The notes beneath the pieces are model-generated. The model searched no databases and was not told the origin of the DNA. It was given only the letters and a program-made list of their open reading frames with translations. From assembly GCA_934371915.1 (NCBI GenBank), contig CAKROE010000005.1:1-64000 (forward strand): DNA of 64,000 bases, in the 5' to 3' direction. The DNA is from an uncultured Blautia sp. GTDB lineage: Bacteria; Bacillota; Clostridia; Lachnospirales; Lachnospiraceae. This document shows, piece after piece, positions 1 to 8,638 of this stretch. The number at the start of each line of letters is the position of its first letter. The stretch's first letter is position 1. A program made the translations under genes and the position numbers.

Positions 1-77
1 TATTGAAACCGCCGTGTACCGAACGGTACGCACGGTGGTGTGAGAGGACGGCGGTCAGTCACCGCCTCCTACTCGAT
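1..77 (+). mobile_element. Group II intron, 3' end (domains V and VI)
   Basis: Positions 8-39 fold into a domain V hairpin: a lower stem ACCGCCGTG against CACGGTGGT, a two-base CG bulge at 29-30, an upper TACC/GGTA stem and a GAAC loop. The catalytic triad position reads CGC (10-12). Positions 40-77 give a domain VI-like hairpin (CGGCGGT against ACCGCC) followed by CCTACTCGAT, which contains a candidate branch-point A and the AY intron end at 76-77. The rest of the ribozyme and any reverse transcriptase/maturase gene lie to the left of the window. This is RNA structure read by eye, not a database hit. Confidence 0.8.
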
Positions 78-117
78 TATCTTTGCCTAATGTATATCCG
101 ATACTAAAGCAGGTTAA

Positions 118-733
118 GCCAAAGCTGCTGAGATCATTCCGGTAAATATTTCCGTCAAATACGGACAGACGGAAGCTCGAAAAATTTTTGACATGATTAA
201 CGAGGCACGAACAAACAGAGAGTATACATGGTATTGGAATATGGACGATATTACAAAAACTTTCTGTAAGAATTCCAGATACGGTCAAAGTAAATGGAAT
301 CACTTGCAAAGTAACTGGTATATCAGCAAATGCGTTTAAAAATAATAAGTCACTTAAGTCTGTCACTATAGGAAGAAATGTTACTGTGATAGGAACAAAT
401 GCATTTTATGGTTGCAGGAAGCTGAGCAGGGTAAGTGGTGGAAATGGAATTGTAAAGATTGACCACAGAGCATTTGCAAATTGCATTAGCCTGAGTAAAA
501 TAACAATTCCGGAATCTGTCAGAAGTATTGGAAAACAGGCATTCCGTAATTGTAAGAAACTCAGGAGTATTACAATTAAGACAAGTACACTGTCAGGCAA
601 GACGGTAGGTTCAAAAGCTTTTGCAGGAACCTATAAAAAGCCAACTGTCAAAGTTCCGGCAAAGCAGCTGAAAGCATATAAGAAGCTTTTAAAAGCTCGG
701 GGAATGAGTTCGAAGGCAGTGTATAGAAAGTAA
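118..733 (+). pseudogene. Decayed CAP-domain / BspA-type leucine-rich-repeat surface protein
   Basis: Immediately downstream of the intron one frame (118 to about 333) encodes EARKIFDMINEARTN, resembling the opening helix of CAP/SCP domains, preceded by a stop at 115-117. A second frame takes over from about 242 and runs to the stop at 733; it encodes BspA-like (LRR_5) repeats such as ISANAFKNNKSLKSVTI, IGTNAFYGCRKL and IGKQAFRNCKKLRSITI. The two pieces are in different frames and lack a common start, so this looks like the tail of a secreted CAP-LRR protein broken by a frameshift and perhaps by the intron. The only ATG of the repeat frame with reasonable length is at 386 (115 residues). A functional short protein from 386 cannot be excluded. 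Confidence 0.6.
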
Positions 734-740
734 AGAAAAT

Positions 741-765
741 GCAGGCAGCTGGAACAGTTGCCTGC
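741..765. other. Hairpin after the LRR remnant
   Basis: GCAGGCAGCTG and CAGTTGCCTGC pair over 11 bp (one G-T) around a GAA loop. It is followed by an A-rich run on the plus strand and ATTTTCTTT on the minus strand, so it is a plausible but not classical terminator for the LRR gene. Confidence 0.4.
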
Positions 766-922
766 AAAATAAAAAAATTTGACCAAGGTAAGGGTTCTGG
801 GATTGTAATTGACAGGAGCGGTGAAATAACCTATTATAATTACAGAGATAAAGATTTCTATGTGGGAAGCTTAGCCTTCCCATATTTTTTTACTTTACTA
901 AATGGAGAAGGGGATTTTGATA

Positions 923-2230
923 ATGAAGAAAGAAAAAGGCAATACTATTGCACTTTTGCCGATCGGGGTATTTCTTATACTGTATCTGGGACTGGGGATC
1001 TTATTTGAATATGTAATGAAAATTCCGATGGGATTTTATAATGTGCCGATCGTTGTTGCGTTTCTTGCGGCAATTCTGGTCGCATGTCTGCAGAATCGAA
1101 AAGTAGATTTTGATAAAAAACTGGAGCTTATGGCACGTGGTGTCGGGGACAAAAATATCATTACAATGCTTTTGATTTTTCTTGCGGCCGGCTCTTTTGT
1201 CGGTGTCGTGGGAAGAAGCAGCGCGGAAAGTGTGGCATATTGCATGTTGACTTTGATTCCGGCAAGATTTTCCGTGGCGGTATTATTTGTCGTGGCCTGT
1301 TTCGTTTCTGTGGCAATGGGCACTTCAGTCGGAACGATTACACTTCTGGTACCGATTGCGACAGCAGTTTCAAAAGCGTCCGGTTTTGATCTTGCATTTT
1401 GTGTGGCATCGGTTATGGGCGGAGCAATGTTTGGAGACAATCTTTCATTTATTTCCGACACGACGATTGCGGCATGCAACGGACAGGGATGTGAGATGAA
1501 AGATAAATTCCGGGAAAATTTCTGGATCGCATTTCCGGCGGCGGTTGTAACACTGGCCGTGATCCTTATTCTTTCTTTTCAGACAGAAATAAAAGGACAT
1601 GTCACGCAGTCCTACCATTTGCTTCAGGTGCTTCCGTATGTACTGGTGCTGATCGGTGGAATTATCGGCATCAACGTATTTGTAGTCCTTTTGACCGGAA
1701 TTGTGTCAGGAGCTGTCATCATGCTTGCCGGAGGACATATCACCCCGGTGGAACTTCTGACAAACATGGGATCCGGTGTATCCGGAATGTTTGAGACATG
1801 TATGGTTGCGATTCTTGTTGCGGCGATGTGTGCCCTGATTCGTGAATATGGTGGATTTGATGCGCTGCTTGGATGGATTCACAAGATTTTTCGTGGCAAA
1901 AAAGGCGGGCAGCTTGGTATGGGACTTCTGGTTGGTGCGATGGATATTGCGACAGCGAACAATACGGTTGCAATTGTAATGGCAAATCCGATCGCAAAAG
2001 AGATGGCACAGGAGTATGGCATTACACCACGAAAGACAGCGTCAATTCTCGACACATTTTCCTGTATTTTTCAGGGAATCATTCCATATGGGGCACAGAT
2101 GCTCGTGGCAATTTCGGCAGTTAATGAGCTGGGCAGTGAAATTTCTGCTTTTCAGATTATGCCGAAGCTTTTTTATCCGATGTTCCTTTTGCTGGCATCC
2201 ATTGTCACAATATTAAAGAGTGACAAATAG
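923..2230 (+). CDS. nhaC: NhaC-family Na+/H+ antiporter
   Basis: A 435-residue polytopic membrane protein expected to exchange cytoplasmic Na+ for external protons (or a related amino-acid/malate-lactate exchange, known in the same family). The NhaC signature is visible in the middle: GGAMFGDNLSFISDTTIAA, followed by a conserved charged loop and several more hydrophobic segments. Length fits the family. The start at 923 is chosen over an in-frame ATG at 902 because GGAGAAGGGG (904-913) is spaced correctly for 923 and would lie inside the gene otherwise. It stands alone: the next gene has its own promoter. Substrate is inferred from family only. Confidence 0.85.
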   Translation: MKKEKGNTIALLPIGVFLILYLGLGILFEYVMKIPMGFYNVPIVVAFLAAILVACLQNRKVDFDKKLELMARGVGDKNIITMLLIFLAAGSFVGVVGRSSAESVAYCMLTLIPARFSVAVLFVVACFVSVAMGTSVGTITLLVPIATAVSKASGFDLAFCVASVMGGAMFGDNLSFISDTTIAACNGQGCEMKDKFRENFWIAFPAAVVTLAVILILSFQTEIKGHVTQSYHLLQVLPYVLVLIGGIIGINVFVVLLTGIVSGAVIMLAGGHITPVELLTNMGSGVSGMFETCMVAILVAAMCALIREYGGFDALLGWIHKIFRGKKGGQLGMGLLVGAMDIATANNTVAIVMANPIAKEMAQEYGITPRKTASILDTFSCIFQGIIPYGAQMLVAISAVNELGSEISAFQIMPKLFYPMFLLLASIVTILKSDK

Positions 2231-2289
2231 CAATGGTTCAGAGAAAACGGCATATTTATATACAAAAATAAAGAAATTTAAAAAAACAC

Positions 2290-2320
2290 TTGACCTTCCA
2301 CCTTATGGAAGCTGTATAAA
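2290..2320 (+). promoter_or_regulatory. MerR-type promoter/operator with 19-bp spacer
   Basis: TTGACC (2290-2295) and TATAAA (2315-2320) are separated by 19 bp, the long spacer typical of promoters that MerR-family activators untwist. The spacer holds a dyad, CTTCCA-5-TGGAAG (2295-2311). It lies about 60 bp upstream of the merR-like gene, implying autoregulation. Confidence 0.75.
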
Positions 2321-2381
2321 ACAGGTACAGACAGCGATGTGAAAGGTTTCCGGGGCTGTCAGGAAAGTAAGAGGTAGCAGT

Positions 2382-3023
2382 ATGAAAATCAAACAGGTGG
2401 AAGAGCTGGTTGGAATCACAAGAAAAAATATCCGTTTTTATGAAGAGCAGGGATTACTGAATGTAGCACGTGCAGAAAACGGATACAGGGAATATCATCA
2501 GGCAGATGTCATTCGACTTCAGGAAATCAAACTGTTCCGTAAGATGGATATTTCCATAGAAGAAATGAAAGCTCTCTTCGAAAAAAAGAAAAGCCTGCAG
2601 ATCTGCCTTGAACAGCATCTGAAAGAACTGGAACACCGTAAAGACGGTCTTACGAAAATGCAGGATATTTGTGAGCGTCTGATCCGGGAACACCAATCAC
2701 TGGATTCTCTCAATGCGGAGGACTGTCTGGAAGAAATTGAGCAGATGGAGAAAGAAGGTGCAAAGTTTATGGATATAAACAAAATGGATGTCCATAAGAA
2801 AAAAAGAAACGGGGCGATCATTGGTGCGGCAGTTATGGTATTGCTTATGCTGATTACGATCGTAATCGTATTCTGGGCAAACACACAGGATCCGATTCCA
2901 CTGGGAATGCTTCTGCTTATAGCAGGGATTCCGGCAGTGATTATTGTGGGAACGCTCGTAGCACTTGCAGGAAGAATGAAAGAGATCGAAGGAGGAGAAG
3001 AGGATGAAGCTTCTAAGTATTGA
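2382..3023 (+). CDS. Membrane-anchored MerR-family transcription regulator
   Basis: A 213-residue protein. Residues 1-70 form the MerR winged helix-turn-helix (MKIKQVEELVGITRKNIRFY, then YREYHQADVIRLQEI). Residues 75-125 are a charged dimerisation coiled coil with a single cysteine-containing stretch (SLQICLEQHL). Unlike soluble MerR proteins it continues into two strongly hydrophobic helices, about residues 147-167 and 172-193, with a short polar link. This predicts a DNA-binding protein tethered to the membrane. The last 20 bases overlap the next gene, so the two are co-translated. The operator in front suggests it controls its own operon. Inducer unknown; a membrane or antimicrobial stress signal is only a guess. 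Confidence 0.8.
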   Translation: MKIKQVEELVGITRKNIRFYEEQGLLNVARAENGYREYHQADVIRLQEIKLFRKMDISIEEMKALFEKKKSLQICLEQHLKELEHRKDGLTKMQDICERLIREHQSLDSLNAEDCLEEIEQMEKEGAKFMDINKMDVHKKKRNGAIIGAAVMVLLMLITIVIVFWANTQDPIPLGMLLLIAGIPAVIIVGTLVALAGRMKEIEGGEEDEASKY

Positions 3024-3315
3024 ATATATTCCGGGTGTGGAGTTTGAGCCGCTTGGAATTGTAAAAGGAACAGTTGTGCAGACAAAAAACGTCGGCAGAG
3101 ATTTTATGGCAGGCATGAAAACACTGGTCGGCGGTGAAATCGTCGGCTATACGGAAATGCTGAATGAGGCAAGACAGATTGCCACGAAGCGTATGGTAGA
3201 TGAGGCAAAAGAGATGGATGCCGATGCGGTGATCGGTGTGAAATATGGTTCGTCCCAGGTCATGGCAGGTGCGGCAGAAGTGATCGCGTACGGAACAGCG
3301 GTGAAATATAAATAA
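3004..3315 (+). CDS. YbjQ/UPF0145-family protein
   Basis: A 103-residue protein of the YbjQ (UPF0145, DUF74) family, recognised by EYIPGVEFEPLGIVKGTV, then ARQIATKRMVDEAKEMDADAVIGVKY and the C-terminal AYGTAVKYK. The family forms ring-like oligomers and is often called a heavy-metal-binding domain, but no biochemical role is established. Its start lies inside the merR-like gene (20-bp overlap), and the GAGGAGAAGAGG immediately before it serves as ribosome site. Translational coupling to a regulator suggests it is the regulator's main output or partner. Ends at a strong terminator. Confidence 0.8.
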   Translation: MKLLSIEYIPGVEFEPLGIVKGTVVQTKNVGRDFMAGMKTLVGGEIVGYTEMLNEARQIATKRMVDEAKEMDADAVIGVKYGSSQVMAGAAEVIAYGTAVKYK

Positions 3316-3324
3316 ACAGTAAAA

Positions 3325-3360
3325 ACTCACATCATAATAAAACGTGGTGTGAGTTTTTTT
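3325..3360 (+). terminator. Intrinsic terminator of the merR-ybjQ operon
   Basis: ACTCACATCA pairs with TGGTGTGAGT (one G-T) around a 10-base loop, followed directly by a run of T. Confidence 0.85.
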
Positions 3361-3446
3361 GCATATGAAATATATGATGAAAATATAAATTAAACCATGT
3401 ATAATAGGACTAATGGGTGAATACTAAAATGGATGAGGGAAAGAGA

Positions 3447-4796
3447 ATGGAAGGAAATTTAACCAAAGGTCCTATTTTGAAGACATTAACGAAACTTGCC
3501 ATCCCGATCATGGCATCTTCGTTTCTCGGGACTTTATACAATATCACAGATATGGCATGGATTGGACTGCTGGGCTCAAAAGCAGTTGCAGGAGTTGGTG
3601 TCGGCGGTATGTTTACATGGCTTTCGCAGGGACTTGCGGCTATGGCAAGAATGGGTGGGCAGGTGCAGGTGGCACAATGCATCGGTCGCGGTGAACGTGA
3701 CAGAGCCCATGGTTTTGCACAGGCAGCAGTGCAGCTTGCGACACTTATGGGAATGGCATACGCGGTTATTTCGCTTTTGTTTACACGGCAGATGGTCGCA
3801 TTTTTTCAGTTGACGGATCCGGAAGCACAGACCGCAGCCCTGGCCTACACCAAGATTGCATGCGGACTGATCGTATTTTCATTTCTGACGCTGACAATGA
3901 CAGGGTTGTATACGGCACAGGGGGATTCGAAGACACCGTTTCTGGCCAACCTGATCGGACTTGTCACAAACATGATTCTTGATCCGGTGCTGATCCTCGG
4001 ACCGGGACCGTTTCCGAAGCTTGGAGTAGTCGGTGCTGCAATCGCAACAGTGACAGCTCAGGCGATTGTTTTGATGATGATGATCCTTGGGGTGATCATA
4101 CAAAAGAAAGAAAATGTATTAAAAGGAATCCGGTTGACGGCAAAGATACCGAAAGAATATCTTAGCGGACTCTGCAGGATCGGCATTCCGACTGCAATTC
4201 AGGGTATGGCTTACTGTGCGATTTCCATGGTACTGACGCGAATGGTATCTGCCTACGGTGCCGAAGCCGTTGCTACGCAGAGAGTCGGCGGGCAGATCGA
4301 ATCTATTTCATGGAATACGGCGGATGGTTTTGCGGCAGCATTGAATGCCTTTATTGCACAGAATTATGGCGCCGGAAAGATGGACCGTGTCCGCAAAGGA
4401 TATCGCGCGTCTTTGTGGACGGTAGGTATCTGGGGACTGCTGATCAGCTTTGTATTTATCTGCTTTCCGCAGACAATCGCAGATATCTTTTTCCACGAAC
4501 CGAAAGCAGTTGCGACAGCCGTTGGATATCTGGTGATCATTGGTTTCAGCGAAGCTTTTATGTGTGTGGAACTGACGACCGTCGGAGCCCTGTCCGGACT
4601 GGGCAGGACAAGACTTTGCAGTATCATCAGCATCACCTTTACCAGTGCAAGAATTCCGCTTGCAATTATATTGGGAGGTCTGATCGGCCTCAGTGGAATC
4701 TGGTGGGCACTTTCCGTAACATCAATCATAAAAGGAATCATATTTACCTGTACCTTTTTGTGGATAACGAGGAAACGTCAAGTGAAGAATTTATAA
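3447..4796 (+). CDS. MATE-family multidrug/organic-cation efflux pump
   Basis: About 449 residues, with the twelve-helix layout of MATE exporters and two homologous halves. The N-terminal LTKGPILKTLTKLAIPIMAS and the following FLGTLYNITDMAWIG are typical of the DinF/NorM-type clostridial branch; the second half opens with the matching LSGLCRIGIPTAIQGMAY. Drives export of drugs or cationic metabolites with Na+ or H+ (family knowledge; substrate not predictable). Start at 3447 is favoured by GAGGGAAAGAGA just upstream; in-frame GTG 3417 and ATG 3429 are alternatives. No terminator is obvious before the toxin gene downstream. Confidence 0.85.
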   Translation: MEGNLTKGPILKTLTKLAIPIMASSFLGTLYNITDMAWIGLLGSKAVAGVGVGGMFTWLSQGLAAMARMGGQVQVAQCIGRGERDRAHGFAQAAVQLATLMGMAYAVISLLFTRQMVAFFQLTDPEAQTAALAYTKIACGLIVFSFLTLTMTGLYTAQGDSKTPFLANLIGLVTNMILDPVLILGPGPFPKLGVVGAAIATVTAQAIVLMMMILGVIIQKKENVLKGIRLTAKIPKEYLSGLCRIGIPTAIQGMAYCAISMVLTRMVSAYGAEAVATQRVGGQIESISWNTADGFAAALNAFIAQNYGAGKMDRVRKGYRASLWTVGIWGLLISFVFICFPQTIADIFFHEPKAVATAVGYLVIIGFSEAFMCVELTTVGALSGLGRTRLCSIISITFTSARIPLAIILGGLIGLSGIWWALSVTSIIKGIIFTCTFLWITRKRQVKNL

Positions 4797-4883
4797 ATTT
4801 GAATAAAGATATCTTTATATTTATTTCACTGGTGCTCAAAATCGGACTATGCTATACTTAAGAAAAAAGAGGAGAGTGATGCG

Positions 4884-5165
4884 GTGAAGTTTGAGTGGGA
4901 TCAGGAGAAAAATCTGATTAACCAACAAAAACATAAGATATCATTTGAAACAGCAGCATACGTATTTGAAGATGAAAATTATATAGAAATGTATGATTTT
5001 GAGCATAGTATAGATGAAGACAGGTATATTGCAATCGGATGTGTAGGCGATGTACTGTTTGTTGTATTCACAGAAAGAAAAGAAAATATCCGTTTGATAT
5101 CTGCAAGACTGGCAACGGAATCTGAGAGGAGGCTTTATTATGATCAAAACATTTACTATAAGTAA
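4884..5165 (+). CDS. brnT: BrnT-family ribonuclease toxin
   Basis: A 93-residue protein beginning MKFEWDQEKNLINQQKHKIS, the BrnT hallmark (WD..K...N..KH.I.F), followed by the D-E-R-Y-I-AIG strand and ending in the family's ISAR-A---ERR-YY pattern (LISARLATESERRLYY). BrnT is a RelE-like-fold RNase that stops growth and is neutralised by BrnA. The start is GTG at 4884 behind GAGGAGAG. The antitoxin ORF begins inside its last 26 bases. Toxin-first gene order is normal for this family. Catalytic activity is inferred, not shown. Confidence 0.85.
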   Translation: MKFEWDQEKNLINQQKHKISFETAAYVFEDENYIEMYDFEHSIDEDRYIAIGCVGDVLFVVFTERKENIRLISARLATESERRLYYDQNIYYK

Positions 5166-5319
5166 AGGGCAGAAACCAACACGTGAACAATTGCAGGAAG
5201 TTATGGATGCGAAGAATTCTCCAATTGTGACGGATGAAGATGCGCCTGAGTTATCACCTGCAATGTATAAAGCCTTTAAGAGCAGCGTAATTCAACGGAA
5301 TCGAAAGAAAAACGCATAG
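5140..5319 (+). CDS. BrnA-like antitoxin, short form
   Basis: A 59-residue ORF, ATG at 5140 behind GAGAGGAGG. It encodes MIKTFTISKGQKPTREQLQE, then VTDEDAPELSPAMYKAFK and a basic tail QRNRKKNA. The DEDAPELSP segment is the conserved toxin-binding part of BrnA antitoxins. The usual C-terminal ribbon-helix-helix DNA-binding domain is absent: the protein ends where that domain would begin. It overlaps brnT by 26 bp, so the pair is translationally coupled. Whether this short form can autorepress is unclear; it may only neutralise the toxin. Confidence 0.75.
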   Translation: MIKTFTISKGQKPTREQLQEVMDAKNSPIVTDEDAPELSPAMYKAFKSSVIQRNRKKNA

Positions 5320-5327
5320 AATAGAAG

Positions 5328-5357
5328 TCCTGGAGCGGGAATAAGCTCTGGGATTTT
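5328..5357 (+). terminator. Terminator of brnTA
   Basis: TCCTGGAGC pairs with GCTCTGGGA (two G-T pairs) around GGGAATAA, followed by TTTT. Confidence 0.65.
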
Positions 5358-5393
5358 CTATTATCTTAGAGATGCAAAGGAAAAGGTAAAACC

Positions 5394-6479
5394 ATGAAAA
5401 CAGCGAAAAAATTTTTTAAGATTATTGGTATCATCATTGGCATTCTTGTAATTGCACTTCTTGCATATCTTATTTATCTTTATGCGAGCTATCACCGAAT
5501 CGAGGATAATCTGCCGCTTGAGGTGGAGTCCCACGTGGAAAAGACAGATGAGAAGCTTACAACAGGAAAAGAGTATTCTGCACTTACATATAATATCGGT
5601 TTCGGGGCATACACTCCGGATTTCAGCTTTTTTATGGATGGCGGGAAGTCCTCCTGGGCAAAGAGTAAAGACAGTGTTCTTGAGACAGTTCAGGGAGCCG
5701 GAGAACTGGTGGCATCTTATGATCCGGATTTTGCACTGATTGAAGAAGTAGATCTGGACTCGACAAGAAGCTATCATGTGAATGAATATTCTATTCTGAA
5801 AGATTGTATGCAGAATTATGACTGCGTATTTGCACAGAATTACGATTCTGCGTTTCTGTTTTATCCATTTACACAGCCGCATGGCAGCAGTAAATCCGGG
5901 CTTGCGCTGTTTTCCAGATATCCGGTAACGGATTCTCTGCGAAGAAGTTTCCCGGTATCCACTTCTTTCAGTAAGTTTTTTGATCTGGACCGCTGCTACA
6001 GTATTTCACGCGTTCCGGTCGATAATGGAAAAGAACTGGTGATTTTTGAACTTCATATGTCTGCGTATGGAAACAGTGACGAGATCCGGGAAGGCCAGAT
6101 CCGGATGCTTACGGCAGATATGAAGAAAGAATACGATGCAGGTAATTATGTACTTTGCGGTGGTGATTTCAATCATGATCTTAAGGCGGCTGAGGACGAT
6201 TCCACAGAGAGAGAATCATGGGCATATCCGTTCCCGAGAGCAGAACTTCCGGATCATTTTTCTTTCTGTATTGACCAGTTGAGTGAAGAAGAGCGTGCTT
6301 CCCTGTGGGACAGTGCACGTAATGCAGATATGGAATATATTCCGGGCGAGACATATACGGTTACACTGGATGGATTTATTGTTTCTGACAATATTGAGTG
6401 TCTGAAATATGAAAATATCAATACCGGTTATTCTTATTCAGACCATGATCCGGTGTATGTACAGTTTAAATTACAGTAA
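5394..6479 (+). CDS. Membrane-tethered endonuclease/exonuclease/phosphatase-family hydrolase
   Basis: 361 residues. Residues 5-30 form one N-terminal membrane helix (FFKIIGIIIGILVIALLAYL), so the catalytic domain probably faces outward. Residues from about 60 form an EEP (DNase I/sphingomyelinase-like) fold: YNIGFGAY, LIEEVD with the metal-binding Glu, HMSAYGNSDE, GGDFNHD with the catalytic Asp/Asn pair, and the terminal YSDHDPVYV with the catalytic His. All core motifs are intact, so it is likely an active phosphodiesterase or phosphatase on an extracellular or lipid substrate. The exact substrate cannot be told. It is followed after 30 bases by glycerate kinase, with its own ribosome site. 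Confidence 0.8.
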   Translation: MKTAKKFFKIIGIIIGILVIALLAYLIYLYASYHRIEDNLPLEVESHVEKTDEKLTTGKEYSALTYNIGFGAYTPDFSFFMDGGKSSWAKSKDSVLETVQGAGELVASYDPDFALIEEVDLDSTRSYHVNEYSILKDCMQNYDCVFAQNYDSAFLFYPFTQPHGSSKSGLALFSRYPVTDSLRRSFPVSTSFSKFFDLDRCYSISRVPVDNGKELVIFELHMSAYGNSDEIREGQIRMLTADMKKEYDAGNYVLCGGDFNHDLKAAEDDSTERESWAYPFPRAELPDHFSFCIDQLSEEERASLWDSARNADMEYIPGETYTVTLDGFIVSDNIECLKYENINTGYSYSDHDPVYVQFKLQ

Positions 6480-6509
6480 GGTGAGATGACATATTAGAGG
6501 AGACATCCA

Positions 6510-7649
6510 ATGAAATTTTTATTTGCGTCAGATTCTTTTAAAGGAACACTGTCTTCTCCGAAAACAGCAGAATTACTCACACGTGCAGCCCGGGAGATTT
6601 TTCCGGACTGCATCTGTGACAGCATAGAAGTTGCGGATGGCGGAGAAGGTACGACAGGCGCAGTTCTTTCGGCAGTAAACGGAAAAAGTATATTACTGAA
6701 AGTACATGGACCGTTGTGGGAAGAACTTACCTGCAGTTACGGAATGCTGGATGAAAAAAGAGCAGTCATGGAAATGGCAGCAGCATCCGGACTTCCGCTG
6801 GTGCCGGATGATAAACGGGATCCACGATATACAACTTCCTATGGAACCGGCGAAATGATTCTGGACGCCTTAAACAAAGGCTTTCGCGACATTTCCATAG
6901 CAATCGGCGGTTCTGCAACAAATGATGGCGGAATCGGCTGTATCCGTGCATTGGGTGTGCGTTTCCTTGATGAAAACGGAGAAGAACTGAAAGGCTGTGG
7001 TGAGGACCTGATCAAAATCTGCAGGATTGATGTATCCGGCATGAATCCGCTTGTAAAAGAAAGTAAATTCACGGTAATGTGTGATGTGACAAATTCTTTG
7101 TGTGGAAAAAACGGTGCGACCTATACATTCGGTAAACAAAAAGGTGCAACACCGGAGATTCAGGACGAGCTGGAAAAAGGAATGCAGAATTACCGTGATA
7201 TCCTGAAAGCACAGTTTGGTGTCGATATGGACCAGGTAGAAGGTGCCGGAGCAGCAGGCGGACTTGGAGCAGCGCTGATGGTTTTCCTGAAGGGAACTTT
7301 GAAATCAGGAATTGAAACAGTACTGGATCTGGTTGATTTTGACAAACGTCTGGAAGGCGTCGATGTAGTTGTCACCGGCGAGGGTGCGACCGACTGGCAG
7401 TCTGTATTTGGTAAAGTTATGCAGGGTGTCGGCATGCATTGTAAGGCACATAATATTCCTGCGGTTGCCATCGTGGGCAGTATGGGAAAAGGCGCCGAAG
7501 ACATTTTCGATTATGGAATTGAATCCATGATCACAACAATCAATGGGGTGATGACACTTCCCGAGGCACTGGAAAATGCGGAGGAACTTTACCTTTGCGC
7601 TGCAAGAAGAATGTTCCGTATGCTGCGTGCAGGAAGCAGACTTGCATAA
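6510..7649 (+). CDS. Glycerate kinase (GarK/GlxK type)
   Basis: 379 residues, the normal length of class II glycerate kinases (PF02595). The N-terminus FLFASDSFKGTLSSPKTAEL, the AIGGSATNDGGIGC nucleotide/substrate loop and VVTGEGATDWQSVFGK near the C-terminus are diagnostic. It phosphorylates D-glycerate with ATP, most enzymes of this class giving 2-phosphoglycerate, feeding serine, sugar-acid or glyoxylate breakdown into glycolysis. It sits alone between the EEP hydrolase and a terminator; no glycerate-forming genes are adjacent. Confidence 0.9.
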   Translation: MKFLFASDSFKGTLSSPKTAELLTRAAREIFPDCICDSIEVADGGEGTTGAVLSAVNGKSILLKVHGPLWEELTCSYGMLDEKRAVMEMAAASGLPLVPDDKRDPRYTTSYGTGEMILDALNKGFRDISIAIGGSATNDGGIGCIRALGVRFLDENGEELKGCGEDLIKICRIDVSGMNPLVKESKFTVMCDVTNSLCGKNGATYTFGKQKGATPEIQDELEKGMQNYRDILKAQFGVDMDQVEGAGAAGGLGAALMVFLKGTLKSGIETVLDLVDFDKRLEGVDVVVTGEGATDWQSVFGKVMQGVGMHCKAHNIPAVAIVGSMGKGAEDIFDYGIESMITTINGVMTLPEALENAEELYLCAARRMFRMLRAGSRLA

Positions 7650-7679
7650 AGAATAACATATGGTTTTATAAGAAAGAAT

Positions 7680-7715
7680 GCTGTACGAGAGAAAATCGTG
7701 CAGCGCTTTTTCTTT
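7680..7715 (+). terminator. Terminator after glycerate kinase
   Basis: GCTGTACGA pairs with TCGTGCAGC around GAGAAAA, followed by GCTTTTTCTTT. Confidence 0.75.
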
Positions 7716-7727
7716 CGGCGGGAATGG

Positions 7728-7756
7728 TTGAAAAAGCTTTCAATGCCATTTATACT
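7728..7756 (+). promoter_or_regulatory. Promoter of the uridine phosphorylase-cytidine deaminase operon
   Basis: TTGAAA (7728-7733) and TATACT (7751-7756) with a 17-bp spacer, 54 bp before the udp start. Confidence 0.65.
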
Positions 7757-7809
7757 GAAGATATATTGCAAATACTTGTTTATATCAACCGGAAAAGGAG
7801 GAAATGAGT

Positions 7810-8601
7810 ATGAAAAATTACTCAGAAGATGCAAGCAAACAGTATCATATTCAGGTAGGTCAGGGCGAGGTCGGCCGTTACGTGATTTTGCCGGGAGACC
7901 CGAAACGCTGCAAAAAGATCGCGCAGTATTTTGAGGATCCGGTTTTTGTAGCAGACAACAGAGAATATGTAACTTATACCGGAACACTGGACGGTGTAAA
8001 AGTAAGTGTAACTTCTACCGGTATCGGCGGCCCGTCAGCATCAATCGCAATGGAAGAACTTTATCGCTGCGGAGCAGATACCTTTGTTCGCATCGGAACC
8101 TGCGGCGGAATGCAGCCGGAAGTAAAGAGTGGCGATGTGATCGTTGCAACAGGTGCGATCCGTATGGAAGGTACCAGTAAGGAGTATGCTCCGATTGAAT
8201 TTCCGGCAGTGGCAAATCTGGAAGTGATCAACGCGCTTGTGGAAGGTGCGAAGAAAGAAGGGTGTGAATTTCATACAGGAGTAGTACAGTCTAAAGATTC
8301 CTTTTACGGACAGCATGAACCGGAAGTAAAACCGGTCAGCTATGAACTGATGAATAAATGGGAAGCATGGAAACGTCTTGGCTGTCTCGCTTCTGAGATG
8401 GAATCTGCGGCATTGTTTGTTGTGGCAAATTACTTAAGAGTGCGTGCGGGAGCCTGTTTCCTTGTGATTGCCAATCAGGAAAGAGAAAAAGCAGGGCTGG
8501 AAAACCCGGTAGTGCATGACACAGATAGGGCAATTAGGGTTGCAGTAGAGGCAGTCCGTGAACTGATTCGTGCAGATAAAGAACAGGAAAAAAGAAAATA
8601 A
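7810..8601 (+). CDS. udp: Uridine phosphorylase
   Basis: 263 residues of the PNP/UDP family. The phosphate loop [15 protein letters not shown], the [15 protein letters not shown] segment, [16 protein letters not shown] and the C-terminal [13 protein letters not shown] are intact. It cleaves uridine with phosphate to uracil and ribose-1-phosphate (deoxyuridine possibly too). Start 7810 is chosen because AGGAGG at 7796-7801 gives an 8-base spacing; ATG 7804 would be too close. The cytidine deaminase gene follows after 37 bases, giving a pyrimidine-nucleoside salvage pair: cytidine to uridine to uracil. Confidence 0.9.
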   Translation: MKNYSEDASKQYHIQVGQGEVGRYVILPGDPKRCKKIAQYFEDPVFVADNREYVTYTGTLDGVKVSVTSTGIGGPSASIAMEELYRCGADTFVRIGTCGGMQPEVKSGDVIVATGAIRMEGTSKEYAPIEFPAVANLEVINALVEGAKKEGCEFHTGVVQSKDSFYGQHEPEVKPVSYELMNKWEAWKRLGCLASEMESAALFVVANYLRVRAGACFLVIANQEREKAGLENPVVHDTDRAIRVAVEAVRELIRADKEQEKRK

Positions 8602-8638
8602 AACCGGATGGTTCAGAGAGACTCAGAAAGGCAGAATT

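Noticed and set aside
739..1008. 89-codon ORF between the LRR remnant and nhaC
   Set aside because: It runs through a hairpin and overlaps the nhaC start out of frame; no ribosome site and no family.
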